Source: Mucilaginibacter cryoferens (GTDB taxonomy: Bacteria > Bacteroidota > Bacteroidia > Sphingobacteriales > Sphingobacteriaceae). Taken from it: a stretch of DNA of 64,000 bases. The position numbers and the translations under genes are program-made. Below the pieces are notes generated by a model that was not told the origin of the DNA, did not search any database, and was given only the letters and a program-made list of their open reading frames with translations. Positions within the stretch are counted from its first letter, which is position 1, and each line of letters begins with the position of its first letter. The stretch spans positions 682,001-746,000 of the forward strand of contig NZ_JACHCR010000001.1 in assembly GCF_014205845.1 (NCBI RefSeq), read 5' to 3'. Of the stretch, positions 37,534-48,076 are shown piece after piece.

Positions 37534-38811
37534 TCAGGCCTTAAACATGCCTATTGGTTTAGCCGTAAAATCTGGAAACAGTACTTTATCATTATTTATT
37601 TTCAGATGCTTGTCGGCCACCTCGCTAAACACGTTTCTAAAATCGGTTGTTACGGCAAGGTCCCTACCATCCTCCAGGTTTTCGATGGCAAGGGGCTGCA
37701 TGTTACCATGTACCCGGCCACCGTTAACGCTGTTACTTAAAATAAAATTACATGAGGCACGGCCATGATCTGTACCACCCGTGCCATTTTGGTGAACGGT
37801 ACGCCCAAATTCGGTCATGGTCATTAGGGTTACGTCATCCTGGTAGTTACTGCCAATATCTGTCCAAAAAGCCATCATGCTATTGCTCAGGTCGGCAACG
37901 TTACGTGCAAATATACCATTGCCTGTACCCTGATTAAAGTGAGTATCCCAACCGTTAGATTCGGCAAAAGCTACTTCCATCCCTACATTCATTTTAATGA
38001 GTTGGGCAATTTGTTTCAATGAACTGCCAAGGGCCGAGTTTGGATAAACTGCACCGTTGGCTGGTTTGTAATTTTTAACATCGGCCTTTTGCAGCATTTT
38101 TAAAGCATCAAAACTTTCTTTACCTGTATCTTTTAATAAACCGGGGGCAGTTTGATCATACAATTCTTCAAAACTTTTGGCAGCCAGGTTGGCCCCCATT
38201 GGGTTGCCGCGCATTTGCAATGCAAAATCCTGCAAATTGCTGATAGCCACCGCAGGGTTATCACCATAGAAAGACCGTGGCATGGCCGACGTTAAACTCA
38301 CGGCCGTAAACGGTGTTAAGGCATCGTGCCCCAACAAACCAACCGCACGGTTAAGCCAGCCACTAGCGGTACCTTTGTTAAATGGAGTACCACTTTCCAT
38401 ATAATCCTGCGCATCAAAGTGCGACCGGGTATTATTTGGCGAGCCAATACCATGCACTATGCCTAATCTTTTTTCGCGAAACATGGGTTCAAAAGCCTTC
38501 ATAGACGGATGTAGACCAAAACGGCCATCCAGATCTATCAGCTGGCTATCGGGGTCGTTTTTTGCCGCGTCTATAAATAAACCCGGGCGGGCCGCCTTTA
38601 GGTATTGATCTGTAAAGGGCGTAACAGCCATTAGCCCGTCCATTGCACCCCGTTGAAATATACAAACCAGCGTTTTTGCTTTTTTATACGGCGCAATTAT
38701 CTTATCCTGCGCCGCCGCTTCTGCAATAAACGCGGGGATACCGCCCATGAGGCCTACACCAAAAAGTGTAAGCCCACCTGCTTTTAAAAATCCTCTTCTT
38801 GATAACATCAT
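37534..38811 (-). CDS. DUF1501 family exported protein
   Basis: A 425-aa protein with a twin-arginine signal: LSRRGFLKAGGLTLFGVGL. The mature part belongs to the DUF1501 group, related to the alkaline phosphatase/sulfatase superfamily, with conserved VCIFQRGAMDGL, GIGSPNNTRSHFDAQDYME and EFGRTVHQNGTGGTDHG motifs. It lies 17 nt after DUF1800 on the same strand, a pairing seen widely in Bacteroidota and Planctomycetes. No biochemical role is established. It has its own terminator. Confidence 0.88.
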   Translation of the reverse strand: MMLSRRGFLKAGGLTLFGVGLMGGIPAFIAEAAAQDKIIAPYKKAKTLVCIFQRGAMDGLMAVTPFTDQYLKAARPGLFIDAAKNDPDSQLIDLDGRFGLHPSMKAFEPMFREKRLGIVHGIGSPNNTRSHFDAQDYMESGTPFNKGTASGWLNRAVGLLGHDALTPFTAVSLTSAMPRSFYGDNPAVAISNLQDFALQMRGNPMGANLAAKSFEELYDQTAPGLLKDTGKESFDALKMLQKADVKNYKPANGAVYPNSALGSSLKQIAQLIKMNVGMEVAFAESNGWDTHFNQGTGNGIFARNVADLSNSMMAFWTDIGSNYQDDVTLMTMTEFGRTVHQNGTGGTDHGRASCNFILSNSVNGGRVHGNMQPLAIENLEDGRDLAVTTDFRNVFSEVADKHLKINNDKVLFPDFTAKPIGMFKA

Positions 38812-38828
38812 CTTTCTAATTTATCAGA

Positions 38829-40730
38829 TTAACGTCTTTGATATTCGGGCGAACCTATGATTATGCCAACTACCTGCGCCATCATCGATTTATCTTCATC
38901 TACTTTGGATATCATCCGCGCCCTGATTTTATTGCCTGCCGAATCACCCACCATAGCCAAAGCGTTTTTTACCGGCGGCGGGTTACTGCTACTTGCCTTA
39001 TCCACCTTTACCATTAACTGTGGGTCGTTAAGCATGGGGGTTAATTGTTTTATGGTATTATCCAAGGGCCGCTCGGGCATAATTATTTTGCTATAAGTTA
39101 CCAATGCTGCCTGGGCACTTTCGGGTTCGTGCCCGTTGTTTAATTTCAACAGATCGAACTTTACCCCGGGGATGCGGCCGGTAGCAAAGGCCAATCCAAA
39201 ATTCATCCGGCTTAGTAAGGCACCGGTATTTATCCAATACTGCCCTTTATCAGGAAAACCGGTGGGTGCCTGGTAATAATATACTTTTTCGCCCATACGG
39301 TTTATCCAGTTATATAGCTGATAGGGCTGGATTATTTGTGCGTTTAAGCTACGTACAGTATTAATGGCCAATTCAAAAGGCGATTTCGTTTTTTCGCGCA
39401 GGGCGGATGCCGACCAAAACTCGGGCGCAGATACCATGGTGATCAATACCTGTTTAATATCGCCATCGCTGCTTAAAAAGGTTTTGGCCATTTTATCTAT
39501 CAATATTTGCGGTGGCGTATCGCTAACAAACCTTACCGCCAGCTTACGCGATATAAATTTTGCTGTGGATGGGTTATGTGCCAGCATACTCAATAATTGT
39601 ACACCCTCATCATAACCTCCGTTGGGACCAAAGTGTTTCCCGAGCACAGTTTTCTGGCTATTGTCATGACGGTTAGGTGTAAACAAAAAATCGCCATCGT
39701 GTACCACCCCACTATTATTTGCGCCGCCCTTGTTACTGGCATTTGCAACTACATTACTACCCTTACCATAATTGCCCATAGGGTAAACCGACCAACCGGT
39801 AAGTACTTTTGCAGCCTGGGTAACATCCTGCTGGGTATAACCACCATCTACACCAAGGGTGTGCAACTCCATTACCTCACGGGCATAGTTTTCGTTAAGG
39901 CCGCGTTGTTGCCGGGCTTTTTTTAACTTATTAAGCAGCATACCTTGTTTACCGGTATCAGCGTTCATGGCTTGGGTTATTATTTGCGGCTTTTGCTCCA
40001 AAGCTGATGCACTGCTGAAGTTATCAAGATAGTACAGCATAGCCGGTGATTTGGCTGTAGCCAGCAACAGGTTATTAAATTTACCAAGGGCATTGGGTCT
40101 GATCACATCGCGCTCATAATCGGGAATAAAATCGGCGCATTGGTTTTTGGTGATAGAAACATTGAAATGATTAAACCAAAAGCTGGTCATCACTTCCTGG
40201 AGCTGATTACTACTGTATGCCGCCCTTAATATTTTTTGGTTGATAAACTGCCTAAACAATTCCTGCTCGGGCTTCAGCCCGTTTTGGGTCATGTAATCCT
40301 TCAATATTTTTTTGTACTCGACCCTGTTACTTTGTACCGAATCTTTATTGATGAGCCCTTCTTTAACGGCTCGCTGGGCTACAATGCCGGGCCGAGGATA
40401 GGTATCGGCTATTTCGGTATTGCTTAGTTTCAAACCATCAAAAGCATCTAACAGTTGGTTCAGAGAATCGTTGGGCAGTTGGGCATCCAGTTGTTCACTA
40501 AACCATTTTTCGAGCCCCTCGCTGGCTACGGCATCAACCTCGCCAGGCGTGGCGCCATAAGTAAAGCGGCCGAGTAAGTGCGCGGCGGCTTGTTTTTTAG
40601 TTAAACCAGCTTTTTTATACGGAAATTTATGAATCTCGCCTTCATTATGCCGGTTGTAAAATGACGACAATACCAGCAACCCGCCAACTAATACAAATAC
40701 CGGTAGGATAGTTTTTTTTAATAGCCTCAT
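38829..40730 (-). CDS. DUF1800 family protein
   Basis: A 633-aa protein with an N-terminal membrane anchor or signal (LPVFVLVGGLLVLSSF) and the DUF1800 hallmark LLGRFTYGATPGEVD near residue 52. Other conserved segments are MTSFWFNHFN, NYAREVMELHTLGVDGGYTQ and the C-terminal GIIIGSPEYQRR. It is paired with DUF1501. The pair probably acts in the envelope, but the function is unknown. Nothing ties it to glycan synthesis apart from position. Confidence 0.9.
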   Translation of the reverse strand: MRLLKKTILPVFVLVGGLLVLSSFYNRHNEGEIHKFPYKKAGLTKKQAAAHLLGRFTYGATPGEVDAVASEGLEKWFSEQLDAQLPNDSLNQLLDAFDGLKLSNTEIADTYPRPGIVAQRAVKEGLINKDSVQSNRVEYKKILKDYMTQNGLKPEQELFRQFINQKILRAAYSSNQLQEVMTSFWFNHFNVSITKNQCADFIPDYERDVIRPNALGKFNNLLLATAKSPAMLYYLDNFSSASALEQKPQIITQAMNADTGKQGMLLNKLKKARQQRGLNENYAREVMELHTLGVDGGYTQQDVTQAAKVLTGWSVYPMGNYGKGSNVVANASNKGGANNSGVVHDGDFLFTPNRHDNSQKTVLGKHFGPNGGYDEGVQLLSMLAHNPSTAKFISRKLAVRFVSDTPPQILIDKMAKTFLSSDGDIKQVLITMVSAPEFWSASALREKTKSPFELAINTVRSLNAQIIQPYQLYNWINRMGEKVYYYQAPTGFPDKGQYWINTGALLSRMNFGLAFATGRIPGVKFDLLKLNNGHEPESAQAALVTYSKIIMPERPLDNTIKQLTPMLNDPQLMVKVDKASSSNPPPVKNALAMVGDSAGNKIRARMISKVDEDKSMMAQVVGIIIGSPEYQRR

Positions 40731-40840
40731 AATAAATTATTTGCCGTTTACAATGCTATGACGTAAATAAAGATCAATAGTTTAATTGCTATTTACAGTA
40801 ACAATGTAACAAATACATGCAGGATATTTTAAACACAAAA

Positions 40841-40865
40841 GGCCCGCAAAAAAGTTTTGCAGGCC
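40841..40865 (-). terminator. Terminator after lhgO
   Basis: An 11-bp stem, GGCCCGCAAAA (40841-40851) and TTTTGCAGGCC (40855-40865) with one G-U pair and a 3-nt loop. A T-rich tail follows on the minus strand. Confidence 0.78.
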
Positions 40866-40887
40866 CATCACAAATATTTGTTAAACG

Positions 40888-42105
40888 CTAATTAAAAGCA
40901 AACCGCCCGGCGGCCATATCGGCAATGGCATTACCAATAGCCAGCGATGCTGTTGCTGCCGGTGAAGGCGCATTTATAACATGCAGCATATTACCTTTTG
41001 CTTCAATTTTAAAATCATCTAAAGTTTCGCCTTCGGCAGATATGGCCATTGCGCGCACGCCTGCCCTACCGGGCTGCAAATCGTCCATAGTTAAACTTGG
41101 CACCAGTTGTTGTAAACCTGTTAAGAAACGTTTTTTGGAGAAAGCTCTGCGGTATTCATCCAAACCAAAACGCCAGTGTTTGGTAAACAAATTCCAGGTG
41201 CCTTTAAATTTAAGGGCCTCAATGGTATCGCCTAATGAAAAATCTGTTTTGTTGTAGCCTTCGCGTTTAAATACAAAAACCGCGTTTGGGCCACACTCTA
41301 CAGTGCCATCAATCATCCGGGTAAAATGCACCCCTAAAAACGGAAACTCCGGGTTAGGCACCGGGTAGATAAGATTTTTCACCTTCTTTTTACCCTGCTC
41401 TGTTAAATCAAAATAGTCTCCTCTAAAACCAACAATATGTGCTTCGCTTGGTGCGCCTGCCCCTGCCGCTAATCTGTCGGCCTGTAAGCCGCCCGCGGTA
41501 ATTAAATACCTGGTATTAAAGCTGCCTTTGTTGGTTACAACCGTTGTGTAATCGGTATGGTGTAAAAAAGCTTTTGCTGCACAATTGGTAAGTACTTTGC
41601 TTTGAGGGAATTTAGCCTCAAACAGTTCACGGTATTTGCGGGTAACTGCAGCAAAACTAATGATACCTGTGCAGGGTACCCAAATACCTTCAATACCTTC
41701 GCAATAAGGCTCAATTTCTTTTATCTTATTAGCATCTATCTTTTCGATGCCTTCTACACCGTTGGCCAAACCATTATTAAAAACTTTGCCCATATGGGCC
41801 AGTTCTGATTGTTTGGTGGCTACGATGATCTTACCGCAAATATCATGTGGTACATTGTGTTCTTTGGCAAATGCTACCAACTCGCGGCGGCCATCTACAC
41901 AAAGTTTGGCCTTATATGAGTTTGGCTTATAGTAAATACCAGAGTGAATAACACCAGAATTATGCCCTGTTTGATGTGCGGCTACTTCGCCCTCTTTTTC
42001 AAGCACCAGGATCTTTTTATCCGGGTTGCGGGTATTGATCTTATAGGCGGTAGCCATGCCTACAATGCCGCCACCTACAATAATGAGGTCGTATACGTTT
42101 TCCAT
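40888..42105 (-). CDS. lhgO: L-2-hydroxyglutarate oxidase
   Basis: A 405-aa FAD-dependent oxidoreductase of the DAO family. The Rossmann loop is IIVGGGIVGMATAYKI, then HQTGHNSGVIHSGIYYKPNS, the signature seen in L-2-hydroxyglutarate oxidases. ACVPCTGI-like and GPNAVFVFKREGY segments follow. It oxidises L-2-hydroxyglutarate to 2-oxoglutarate, a repair function. It has a terminator downstream and appears to be a single gene inserted in the glycan locus. Confidence 0.9.
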   Translation of the reverse strand: MENVYDLIIVGGGIVGMATAYKINTRNPDKKILVLEKEGEVAAHQTGHNSGVIHSGIYYKPNSYKAKLCVDGRRELVAFAKEHNVPHDICGKIIVATKQSELAHMGKVFNNGLANGVEGIEKIDANKIKEIEPYCEGIEGIWVPCTGIISFAAVTRKYRELFEAKFPQSKVLTNCAAKAFLHHTDYTTVVTNKGSFNTRYLITAGGLQADRLAAGAGAPSEAHIVGFRGDYFDLTEQGKKKVKNLIYPVPNPEFPFLGVHFTRMIDGTVECGPNAVFVFKREGYNKTDFSLGDTIEALKFKGTWNLFTKHWRFGLDEYRRAFSKKRFLTGLQQLVPSLTMDDLQPGRAGVRAMAISAEGETLDDFKIEAKGNMLHVINAPSPAATASLAIGNAIADMAAGRFAFN

Positions 42106-42151
42106 AGCCTAATCTAAATGTCAACTCAAAATTATCTACTTTATTTATTAA

Positions 42152-42183
42152 AAAAGGCATCCGCTTTTAAACCAATGCCTTTT
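42152..42183 (-). terminator. Terminator after ugd
   Basis: Stem AAAAGGCAT (42152-42160) and ATGCCTTTT (42175-42183), with TTTTTT following on the minus strand. It ends the operon that contains ugd. Confidence 0.82.
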
Positions 42184-42236
42184 ATATCATTTAATAAAAA
42201 TCTCACCTGGGTAGTTTCCCTGCCACCATTTACCTG

Positions 42237-43637
42237 TTAAACTTTGGTGCCTATTGATTGTACCTGAAAACCAATAGCTCTTAATTTATTGGCATTAAGC
42301 AAATTACGACCGTCAAATATTTTGGCGGGTTTTAACATACTATCATATATTTTTTGCCAATCGTAATCTTTAAATTCATCCCACTCGGTTAGTACGGCTA
42401 TTGCATGCGCTCCGCTACAGGCTTCGTATGGATCATTTATTACCTTGACCCCATCTTTATTCTCTTGCGGAGTTCTTGTACCCAAGTAATCCAAGTCAAA
42501 ATAAATCTGACCTTCTAAAACTTTAGGATCATAAATCATAATATTGGCTTGCTCATGCAGCAAATGATCAGCTACGTAAATAGCAGCCGACTCGCGGGTG
42601 TCATTGGTATCCTTTTTAAAGGCCCAACCTAAGAAGGTTATTTTTTTCCCATTAACAGTGTTATACAGCTCACGGATCATTTGGTTGGCAAAACGCTTTT
42701 TCTGATGATCATTCATAATTATAACCTGTTCCCAATAGTCTGCAACTTCGTGTAAACCATAGCTGCGGGCTATATAAACAAGGTTTAAAATATCTTTCTG
42801 GAAACACGATCCACCAAAACCAACTGAAGCTTTTAAAAATTTAGGACCAATCCTACTGTCGGTACCAATTGCCCGTGCAACTTCATTTATATCAGCCTCT
42901 GTCTTTTCGCATAGCTCTGTTAAAGAGTTAATTGAAGATACTCGTTGGGCTAAAAAGGCATTTGCGGTAAGTTTTGATAACTCAGACGACCAAACGTTTG
43001 TAGTTAATATACGGTCTTTAGGAATCCAATTGGCATAAATATCGACTAACGCCTGGATAGCTGCTTGTCCTTCCGGTGTACTATCGCCACCAATTAAAAC
43101 ACGATCCGGCGCATCCAGATCCTCTACAGCGGTTCCCTCCGCAAGAAACTCAGGATTAGAGAGGATCTGAAACTGCGATCCGTTACCGGTATGCGTAAGT
43201 ATATCTTTTATAGCACTGGCGGTTCTAACCGGCAGGGTTGATTTTTCAACTATAATTTTGTTATCTTTTGCTACCCTGGCAATTTGCCGGGCACAAAGCT
43301 CAATCCATTTTAAATCTGCAGCCTGTCCTTTACCGGCACCATAAGTTTTGGTTGGAGTGTTTACAGATATAAATATCATTTGGGCTTCATTTATAGCACC
43401 TTCCACATCTGTAGAAAAGAATAGGTTGCGCCCTCTAGCTTCCGCAACAACACCACTTAAGCCAGGTTCATAAACCGGGATATTTTCAACATCCGGATCA
43501 TTCCAGGCAGCTATACGTTGTTCATTAAGATCAACTACTGTTACTTTAATATGCGGACACTTCTTGGCAATCATAGCCATAGTGGGGCCGCCAACATAGC
43601 CCGCTCCAATACAGCAAATTTTAGTAACTTTTGTCAT
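42237..43637 (-). CDS. ugd: UDP-glucose 6-dehydrogenase, eukaryote-like type
   Basis: A 466-aa dehydrogenase that oxidises UDP-glucose to UDP-glucuronate with two [21 protein letters not shown] is the NAD loop, [20 protein letters not shown] and [10 protein letters not shown] follow, and the catalytic Cys is in [16 protein letters not shown]. These segments are closer to the animal/plant UGDH than to the short bacterial enzymes, as judged by memory. It is last in an operon of fcl-type genes. Confidence 0.93.
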   Translation of the reverse strand: MTKVTKICCIGAGYVGGPTMAMIAKKCPHIKVTVVDLNEQRIAAWNDPDVENIPVYEPGLSGVVAEARGRNLFFSTDVEGAINEAQMIFISVNTPTKTYGAGKGQAADLKWIELCARQIARVAKDNKIIVEKSTLPVRTASAIKDILTHTGNGSQFQILSNPEFLAEGTAVEDLDAPDRVLIGGDSTPEGQAAIQALVDIYANWIPKDRILTTNVWSSELSKLTANAFLAQRVSSINSLTELCEKTEADINEVARAIGTDSRIGPKFLKASVGFGGSCFQKDILNLVYIARSYGLHEVADYWEQVIIMNDHQKKRFANQMIRELYNTVNGKKITFLGWAFKKDTNDTRESAAIYVADHLLHEQANIMIYDPKVLEGQIYFDLDYLGTRTPQENKDGVKVINDPYEACSGAHAIAVLTEWDEFKDYDWQKIYDSMLKPAKIFDGRNLLNANKLRAIGFQVQSIGTKV

Positions 43638-43693
43638 ATATATTTTTAGAGGTATTCAGAAAATCAAGATGCTTAAATGCAATTAAAAAATAA

Positions 43694-44635
43694 CTACGAA
43701 ACTGATATGGCATATTTTTTCAGAAAATCATCATAGGCTAAAGCTATTCCCTCTTCCAACTCAATAGTGTGTTTCCAACCTTTGTTGTGCAATTTAGATA
43801 CATCCATTAATTTGCGTGGCGTTCCATCTGGCTTTGATGTATCGAATTGAATCTCGCCCTGGTATTGAACTATTTTTTTCACCAGCAGGGCCAGATCTTT
43901 TATAGAAATATCATCACCTGTACCAACATTTACCAAACCTTCTTCATCATAGTTTATCATCAAATAATAGCATGCTTCGGCCAGATCGTCGGCAAATAAA
44001 AATTCTCTCTTTGGCGATCCCGTTCCCCAAATGGTTACATCTGGTAAACCTTGCTCTTTTGCCTCATGAAACCTCCGGATTAAAGCCGGTAAAACATGTG
44101 AATTTTGCGGGTGATAGTTATCGTTGTAGCCGTATAGGTTGGTAGGCATTACAGAAATATAATTACATCCGTATTGGGCACGATAAGCGTCGCACATTTT
44201 TATACCTGCAATTTTTGCAATAGCATAAGGCTCGTTTGTTTGCTCAAGTAAACCGGTTAGCAAATACTCTTCTTTTAAAGGCTGAGGAGCCATTTTAGGG
44301 TATATACAGCTAGAACCTAAAAACATCAGTTTTTTTACACTGTTAAGGTATGATTGATGAATGATGTTATTCTGGATCTGTAAATTCTCATATAAAAAAT
44401 CGGCACGATAGGTATTATTTGCAACTATACCACCTACTTTAGCCGCCGCCAGGAAAACGTATTCGGGTTGCTCTGCGTCAAAAAAAGCAGCTACGGCTTG
44501 TTGATCGCGCAAATCAAGTTCTGCAGATGTGCGCGTTGTAAGATTATTATATCCCTCATTTTTCAGTTTGCGAAAAATGGCCGAACCAACCATTCCGCGA
44601 TGGCCGGCTATATATATCTTTGCATTTTTTTCCAT
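43694..44635 (-). CDS. fcl: GDP-L-fucose synthase
   Basis: A 313-aa bifunctional epimerase/reductase. Motifs are [24 protein letters not shown], the catalytic Ser region [10 protein letters not shown] and YAIAKIAG (YxxxK). It converts the GDP-4-dehydro-6-deoxymannose made by Gmd into GDP-L-fucose. It sits 56 nt upstream of ugd on the same strand. Confidence 0.95.
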   Translation of the reverse strand: MEKNAKIYIAGHRGMVGSAIFRKLKNEGYNNLTTRTSAELDLRDQQAVAAFFDAEQPEYVFLAAAKVGGIVANNTYRADFLYENLQIQNNIIHQSYLNSVKKLMFLGSSCIYPKMAPQPLKEEYLLTGLLEQTNEPYAIAKIAGIKMCDAYRAQYGCNYISVMPTNLYGYNDNYHPQNSHVLPALIRRFHEAKEQGLPDVTIWGTGSPKREFLFADDLAEACYYLMINYDEEGLVNVGTGDDISIKDLALLVKKIVQYQGEIQFDTSKPDGTPRKLMDVSKLHNKGWKHTIELEEGIALAYDDFLKKYAISVS

Positions 44636-44718
44636 TTAAATTTTATTAAAAAGAGTGTTATTAAACGTGGTAAACAACCAGGCAAAGGCACAGCTATAAC
44701 AACTTACCTAAGCTACAA

Positions 44719-45450
44719 TTAGATATTTTTATTAGATACCCGTGATAACTTTAAAAGAAAAATGGGTCCATAGTAGATGTATCTTTTCCACATTCTTGAA
44801 GGTTCTTTTAAAAGCCTTATAAACCACTCTAAGCCCAAGTTTATCCATATTTTGTGCGGTCTTTCTACCGTTCCGGCATAAAAATCAAAAACCGCACCTA
44901 TTGTACAAATTACATGGGCGTTTATTTGAGGTTTAAATTCGTGAGCCCATTTTTCCTGCTTTGGCGCCGTCATTCCAACAAAAAGCACATCCGGCTTAAA
45001 TGCGTTAATGGCATTAAGCATTTGAGTATTATCCTCGTCGCTGAATTTGGCTTTGTATGGGGGAGAATAAAATCCGACCTTAATGTCAGGATATTCTTTA
45101 CTTAAACGCTTTTTAATTTCCTTTAAGGTTTTTTCTGACGAACCAAGATAAAAACAAGTCTTATTATTTTTATAGCAGGATTCTAACAAATGCGAATGAA
45201 TATCAGCTCCGGCAATTTTCTTTATTTTTAATTTAAGCATTCTCCGTACTGCCATTACTATAGCAATACCATCAGGTAATAGAATATCAGAATTAATTAA
45301 AGCATCTTTAAATCCACTGTCTTTTTCTGCAACACAGTAGGAGTATTGATTAATTGTATTAACCAATATTTTATTTTCAAAAGAGATCTGTTCAAGATCT
45401 CCTTTGAAAATATTATAAGATAGCCAATTCACAGATTCAAACTTGCCCAT
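44719..45450 (-). CDS. WecG/TagA/CpsF family glycosyltransferase
   Basis: A 243-aa GT26 enzyme. DILLPDGIAIV, KIAGADIHSHLLE, FYLGSSEKTL and LFVGMTAPKQEKW are typical, and the C-terminal WIRLLKEPSRMWKRY helix binds the membrane. Family members transfer N-acetylmannosamine or its uronate to lipid-linked GlcNAc, an early step in polymer assembly. The initiating sugar-phosphate transferase is not in this window. Confidence 0.88.
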   Translation of the reverse strand: MGKFESVNWLSYNIFKGDLEQISFENKILVNTINQYSYCVAEKDSGFKDALINSDILLPDGIAIVMAVRRMLKLKIKKIAGADIHSHLLESCYKNNKTCFYLGSSEKTLKEIKKRLSKEYPDIKVGFYSPPYKAKFSDEDNTQMLNAINAFKPDVLFVGMTAPKQEKWAHEFKPQINAHVICTIGAVFDFYAGTVERPHKIWINLGLEWFIRLLKEPSRMWKRYIYYGPIFLLKLSRVSNKNI

Positions 45451-45558
45451 TTTATGATAAATGTTGTATATCTGTTCACCGGATTTGATTTAATATCAAT
45501 TAAAAGCGAGAGTAACCAGATAGTATTAATAAATTATTAATATGATTAAACCGACTGA

Positions 45559-46674
45559 TTATTCATATTGATTTTTGATGGCATAACCAGAATCTTTAAG
45601 GAGTTTTTCTTTACGGAAATGATTAACGTCGGCCGTCATCATGTCTTCAACCAGCATTTTCAAATCATATTTAGGTGTCCAGCCTAATTTAGTTTTTGAT
45701 TTTGTTGGATCACCGATTAACAAGTCAACCTCAGTTGGTCTGAAATATTTAGGATCAACGCTAACAACTTCTTTGCCAATTTCTACCTGAAAATCAGGAG
45801 AATCACAAGAAACTACATATCCTACTTCGTTTACACCTTCACCTTTAAACTCAATTGTAATTCCAACTTCGGCAAATGCCATGCGTACAAACTCTCTTAC
45901 CCTGGTAGTAACACCGGTTGCAATTACGTAATCTTCTGGTTTTTCCTGCTGCAATATTAAGTACATAGCCTCAACATAGTCTTTAGCATGTCCCCAATCC
46001 CGTTGAGAATCAAGGTTACCAAGGTAAAGTTTATCTTGTAGCCCCATAGCTATTTTTGAAGTAGCGCGCGTTATTTTGCGGGTAACAAATGTTTCGCCAC
46101 GTAAGGGACTTTCGTGGTTAAACAAAATGCCGTTACAAGCAAAAATGCCATATGCCTCCCTGTAATTTACGGTTATCCAATAGGCATACATTTTAGCTAC
46201 CGCGTATGGAGAGCGGGGATAAAAAGGAGTTGTTTCTGATTGCGGCACGGCCTGTACCAAACCATACAATTCTGAAGTGGATGCCTGGTATATTTTTGTT
46301 TTTTTCTCTAAACCCAAAATTCTAATTGCTTCTAACAGGCGCAGGGTACCAATACCATCTGCATTAGCCGTGTATTCGGGGGTATCAAAACTCACTTTTA
46401 CGTGAGACATAGCACCCAAATTATAAATTTCGTCTGGCTGCACTTGCTGAATAATTCGGATCAAATTTGTTGAGTCACTTAAATCGCCGTAGTGCAAAGT
46501 TAGCTGAACATTATTTTCATGTGGATCTTGATACAAATGATCTATACGATCAGTATTAAAGAGAGAGCTTCTCCTTTTTATACCGTGTACTTCATAACCT
46601 TTGGATAATAATAACTCTGTTAAATAGGCTCCATCCTGGCCTGTTATACCTGTAAGTAATGCGATTTTTTTCAT
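45559..46674 (-). CDS. gmd: GDP-mannose 4,6-dehydratase
   Basis: A 371-aa short-chain dehydratase. [15 protein letters not shown] is the cofactor loop, STSELYG and the active-site [10 protein letters not shown] (YxxxK) follow, and [16 protein letters not shown] lies near the C-terminus. It converts GDP-mannose to GDP-4-dehydro-6-deoxymannose for the GDP-L-fucose synthase encoded nearby. Confidence 0.96.
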   Translation of the reverse strand: MKKIALLTGITGQDGAYLTELLLSKGYEVHGIKRRSSLFNTDRIDHLYQDPHENNVQLTLHYGDLSDSTNLIRIIQQVQPDEIYNLGAMSHVKVSFDTPEYTANADGIGTLRLLEAIRILGLEKKTKIYQASTSELYGLVQAVPQSETTPFYPRSPYAVAKMYAYWITVNYREAYGIFACNGILFNHESPLRGETFVTRKITRATSKIAMGLQDKLYLGNLDSQRDWGHAKDYVEAMYLILQQEKPEDYVIATGVTTRVREFVRMAFAEVGITIEFKGEGVNEVGYVVSCDSPDFQVEIGKEVVSVDPKYFRPTEVDLLIGDPTKSKTKLGWTPKYDLKMLVEDMMTADVNHFRKEKLLKDSGYAIKNQYE

Positions 46675-46792
46675 GATAAATTATGTTTGAACGTTTTGTT
46701 GCTGAGTTTAAGCATCTTAAATAATGCTGTTATTTTGTTAAAAAGTAATTAATAATTAAACCAATATATTTATTTCAATTTGTTTACTAAGG

Positions 46793-48046
46793 TTAACTTA
46801 GTTCGTTTTCGTATAAATCAAAAGCAGCCTCCATTGCCTTATCCATATTGTAATATTCCCATTCAGCAAATCTGCCCAGTAAAAAAATCCCCTTTGCTTT
46901 TAATGCCCTTTTAGCAGCACTTATTTCTGTTCTCGTGCGATGATCTTGAATTACATATGAATTAGGCTCATAATTATAAGATAAAGGTGATAAGTTGCCT
47001 GGCAATTTTTTAATTTCATTTACCATAACATCATACTCAACCTTTCCTGAAAACTCTACAACGCACGTTTTCTTTGATGATCCTCTATTATTAGTATCAC
47101 TAAAGTTTCCTGTATATATTATCCGATGTGCTTTTGTAAAATCTTCGGGGATATACATCCAGGAAATATCATTTTCATCAGTTTCGCAAAATAAATTTGA
47201 TGTGCCGTTAGATCGCAAATTCTCCAAATAGTTGACATCGACACCTGATTCTACAAGAATTTGTTTACAATAGGCTGGTATTTTTCTAATATCCCCACAG
47301 AAAATAAGCTTATCAAACTCGCGGCCTTCAATAACCAGTTTTTCATCAACTTTATCGATAGTGGAAATATCTAAGTCATTTAAAATTGTTAAACCAGCGG
47401 TAAGTCGATCAACTATAAACTGCGAGCCACCTTCTTTTGGATAATAAAAAGTAGAATGCACCATGTTATCTTCTTCGGCTCTTGTAATATTATTTTGAAT
47501 AATCTCTTCAATGTTTGGCATAGGCAACTTCCCATCCAGCCATTTCATTGAAACGGTATTGAGATCAGTTCTCCAAATTTTATGATTATAAGGCTTGAAA
47601 TAAACCTGGTATAAAGTATTGCCGAAATTTCCCTTTAAAAAATCTTCAAAATTGTCATAATCGAAAGGAGAAATCTTAGGTTTTGTTTGTAGTTCCAAAA
47701 GTTCAGAAACAATATCCTTTATCAACTCCTTATTAAAAAGATAGATATAGTTCTCTATGGGATAACCAATAATGTTGTTATTAAAAAAAACCTTAGCGTT
47801 TCTCTTTGCCTGAACAAACTCCTTGTCTTTATCAAAATGCGACCAAAACCAATTAAAAACTATTTTATTTTTTGAATTAAAAACATGCCCTCCAACCTTA
47901 TGAAACAAACAGTCGTTTACCCTTTCACATTTAATAAGGCCACCAAGCTTCTTTTGCTTCTCAAACACAACCACGTCGTGGTTTTCTTTTAAAAGATTTG
48001 CTATACTTAACCCGGATATTCCACTACCTATTACTCCAATCTTCAT
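46793..48046 (-). CDS. UDP-galactopyranose mutase-like flavoprotein
   Basis: A 417-aa NAD(P)/FAD-binding protein. IGVIGSGISGLSIANLL is the dinucleotide loop, FEKQKKLGGL and FHKVGGHVFN match UDP-galactopyranose mutases and protoporphyrinogen oxidase-like proteins. YFKPYNHKIWRTDLNTVSM resembles the mutase segment. If it is a mutase, it would supply UDP-galactofuranose. The substrate residues differ enough that a plain FAD oxidoreductase cannot be excluded. Confidence 0.65.
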   Translation of the reverse strand: MKIGVIGSGISGLSIANLLKENHDVVVFEKQKKLGGLIKCERVNDCLFHKVGGHVFNSKNKIVFNWFWSHFDKDKEFVQAKRNAKVFFNNNIIGYPIENYIYLFNKELIKDIVSELLELQTKPKISPFDYDNFEDFLKGNFGNTLYQVYFKPYNHKIWRTDLNTVSMKWLDGKLPMPNIEEIIQNNITRAEEDNMVHSTFYYPKEGGSQFIVDRLTAGLTILNDLDISTIDKVDEKLVIEGREFDKLIFCGDIRKIPAYCKQILVESGVDVNYLENLRSNGTSNLFCETDENDISWMYIPEDFTKAHRIIYTGNFSDTNNRGSSKKTCVVEFSGKVEYDVMVNEIKKLPGNLSPLSYNYEPNSYVIQDHRTRTEISAAKRALKAKGIFLLGRFAEWEYYNMDKAMEAAFDLYENELS

Positions 48047-48076
48047 AAATTATTTTTTATTCACTATTAATAAACA

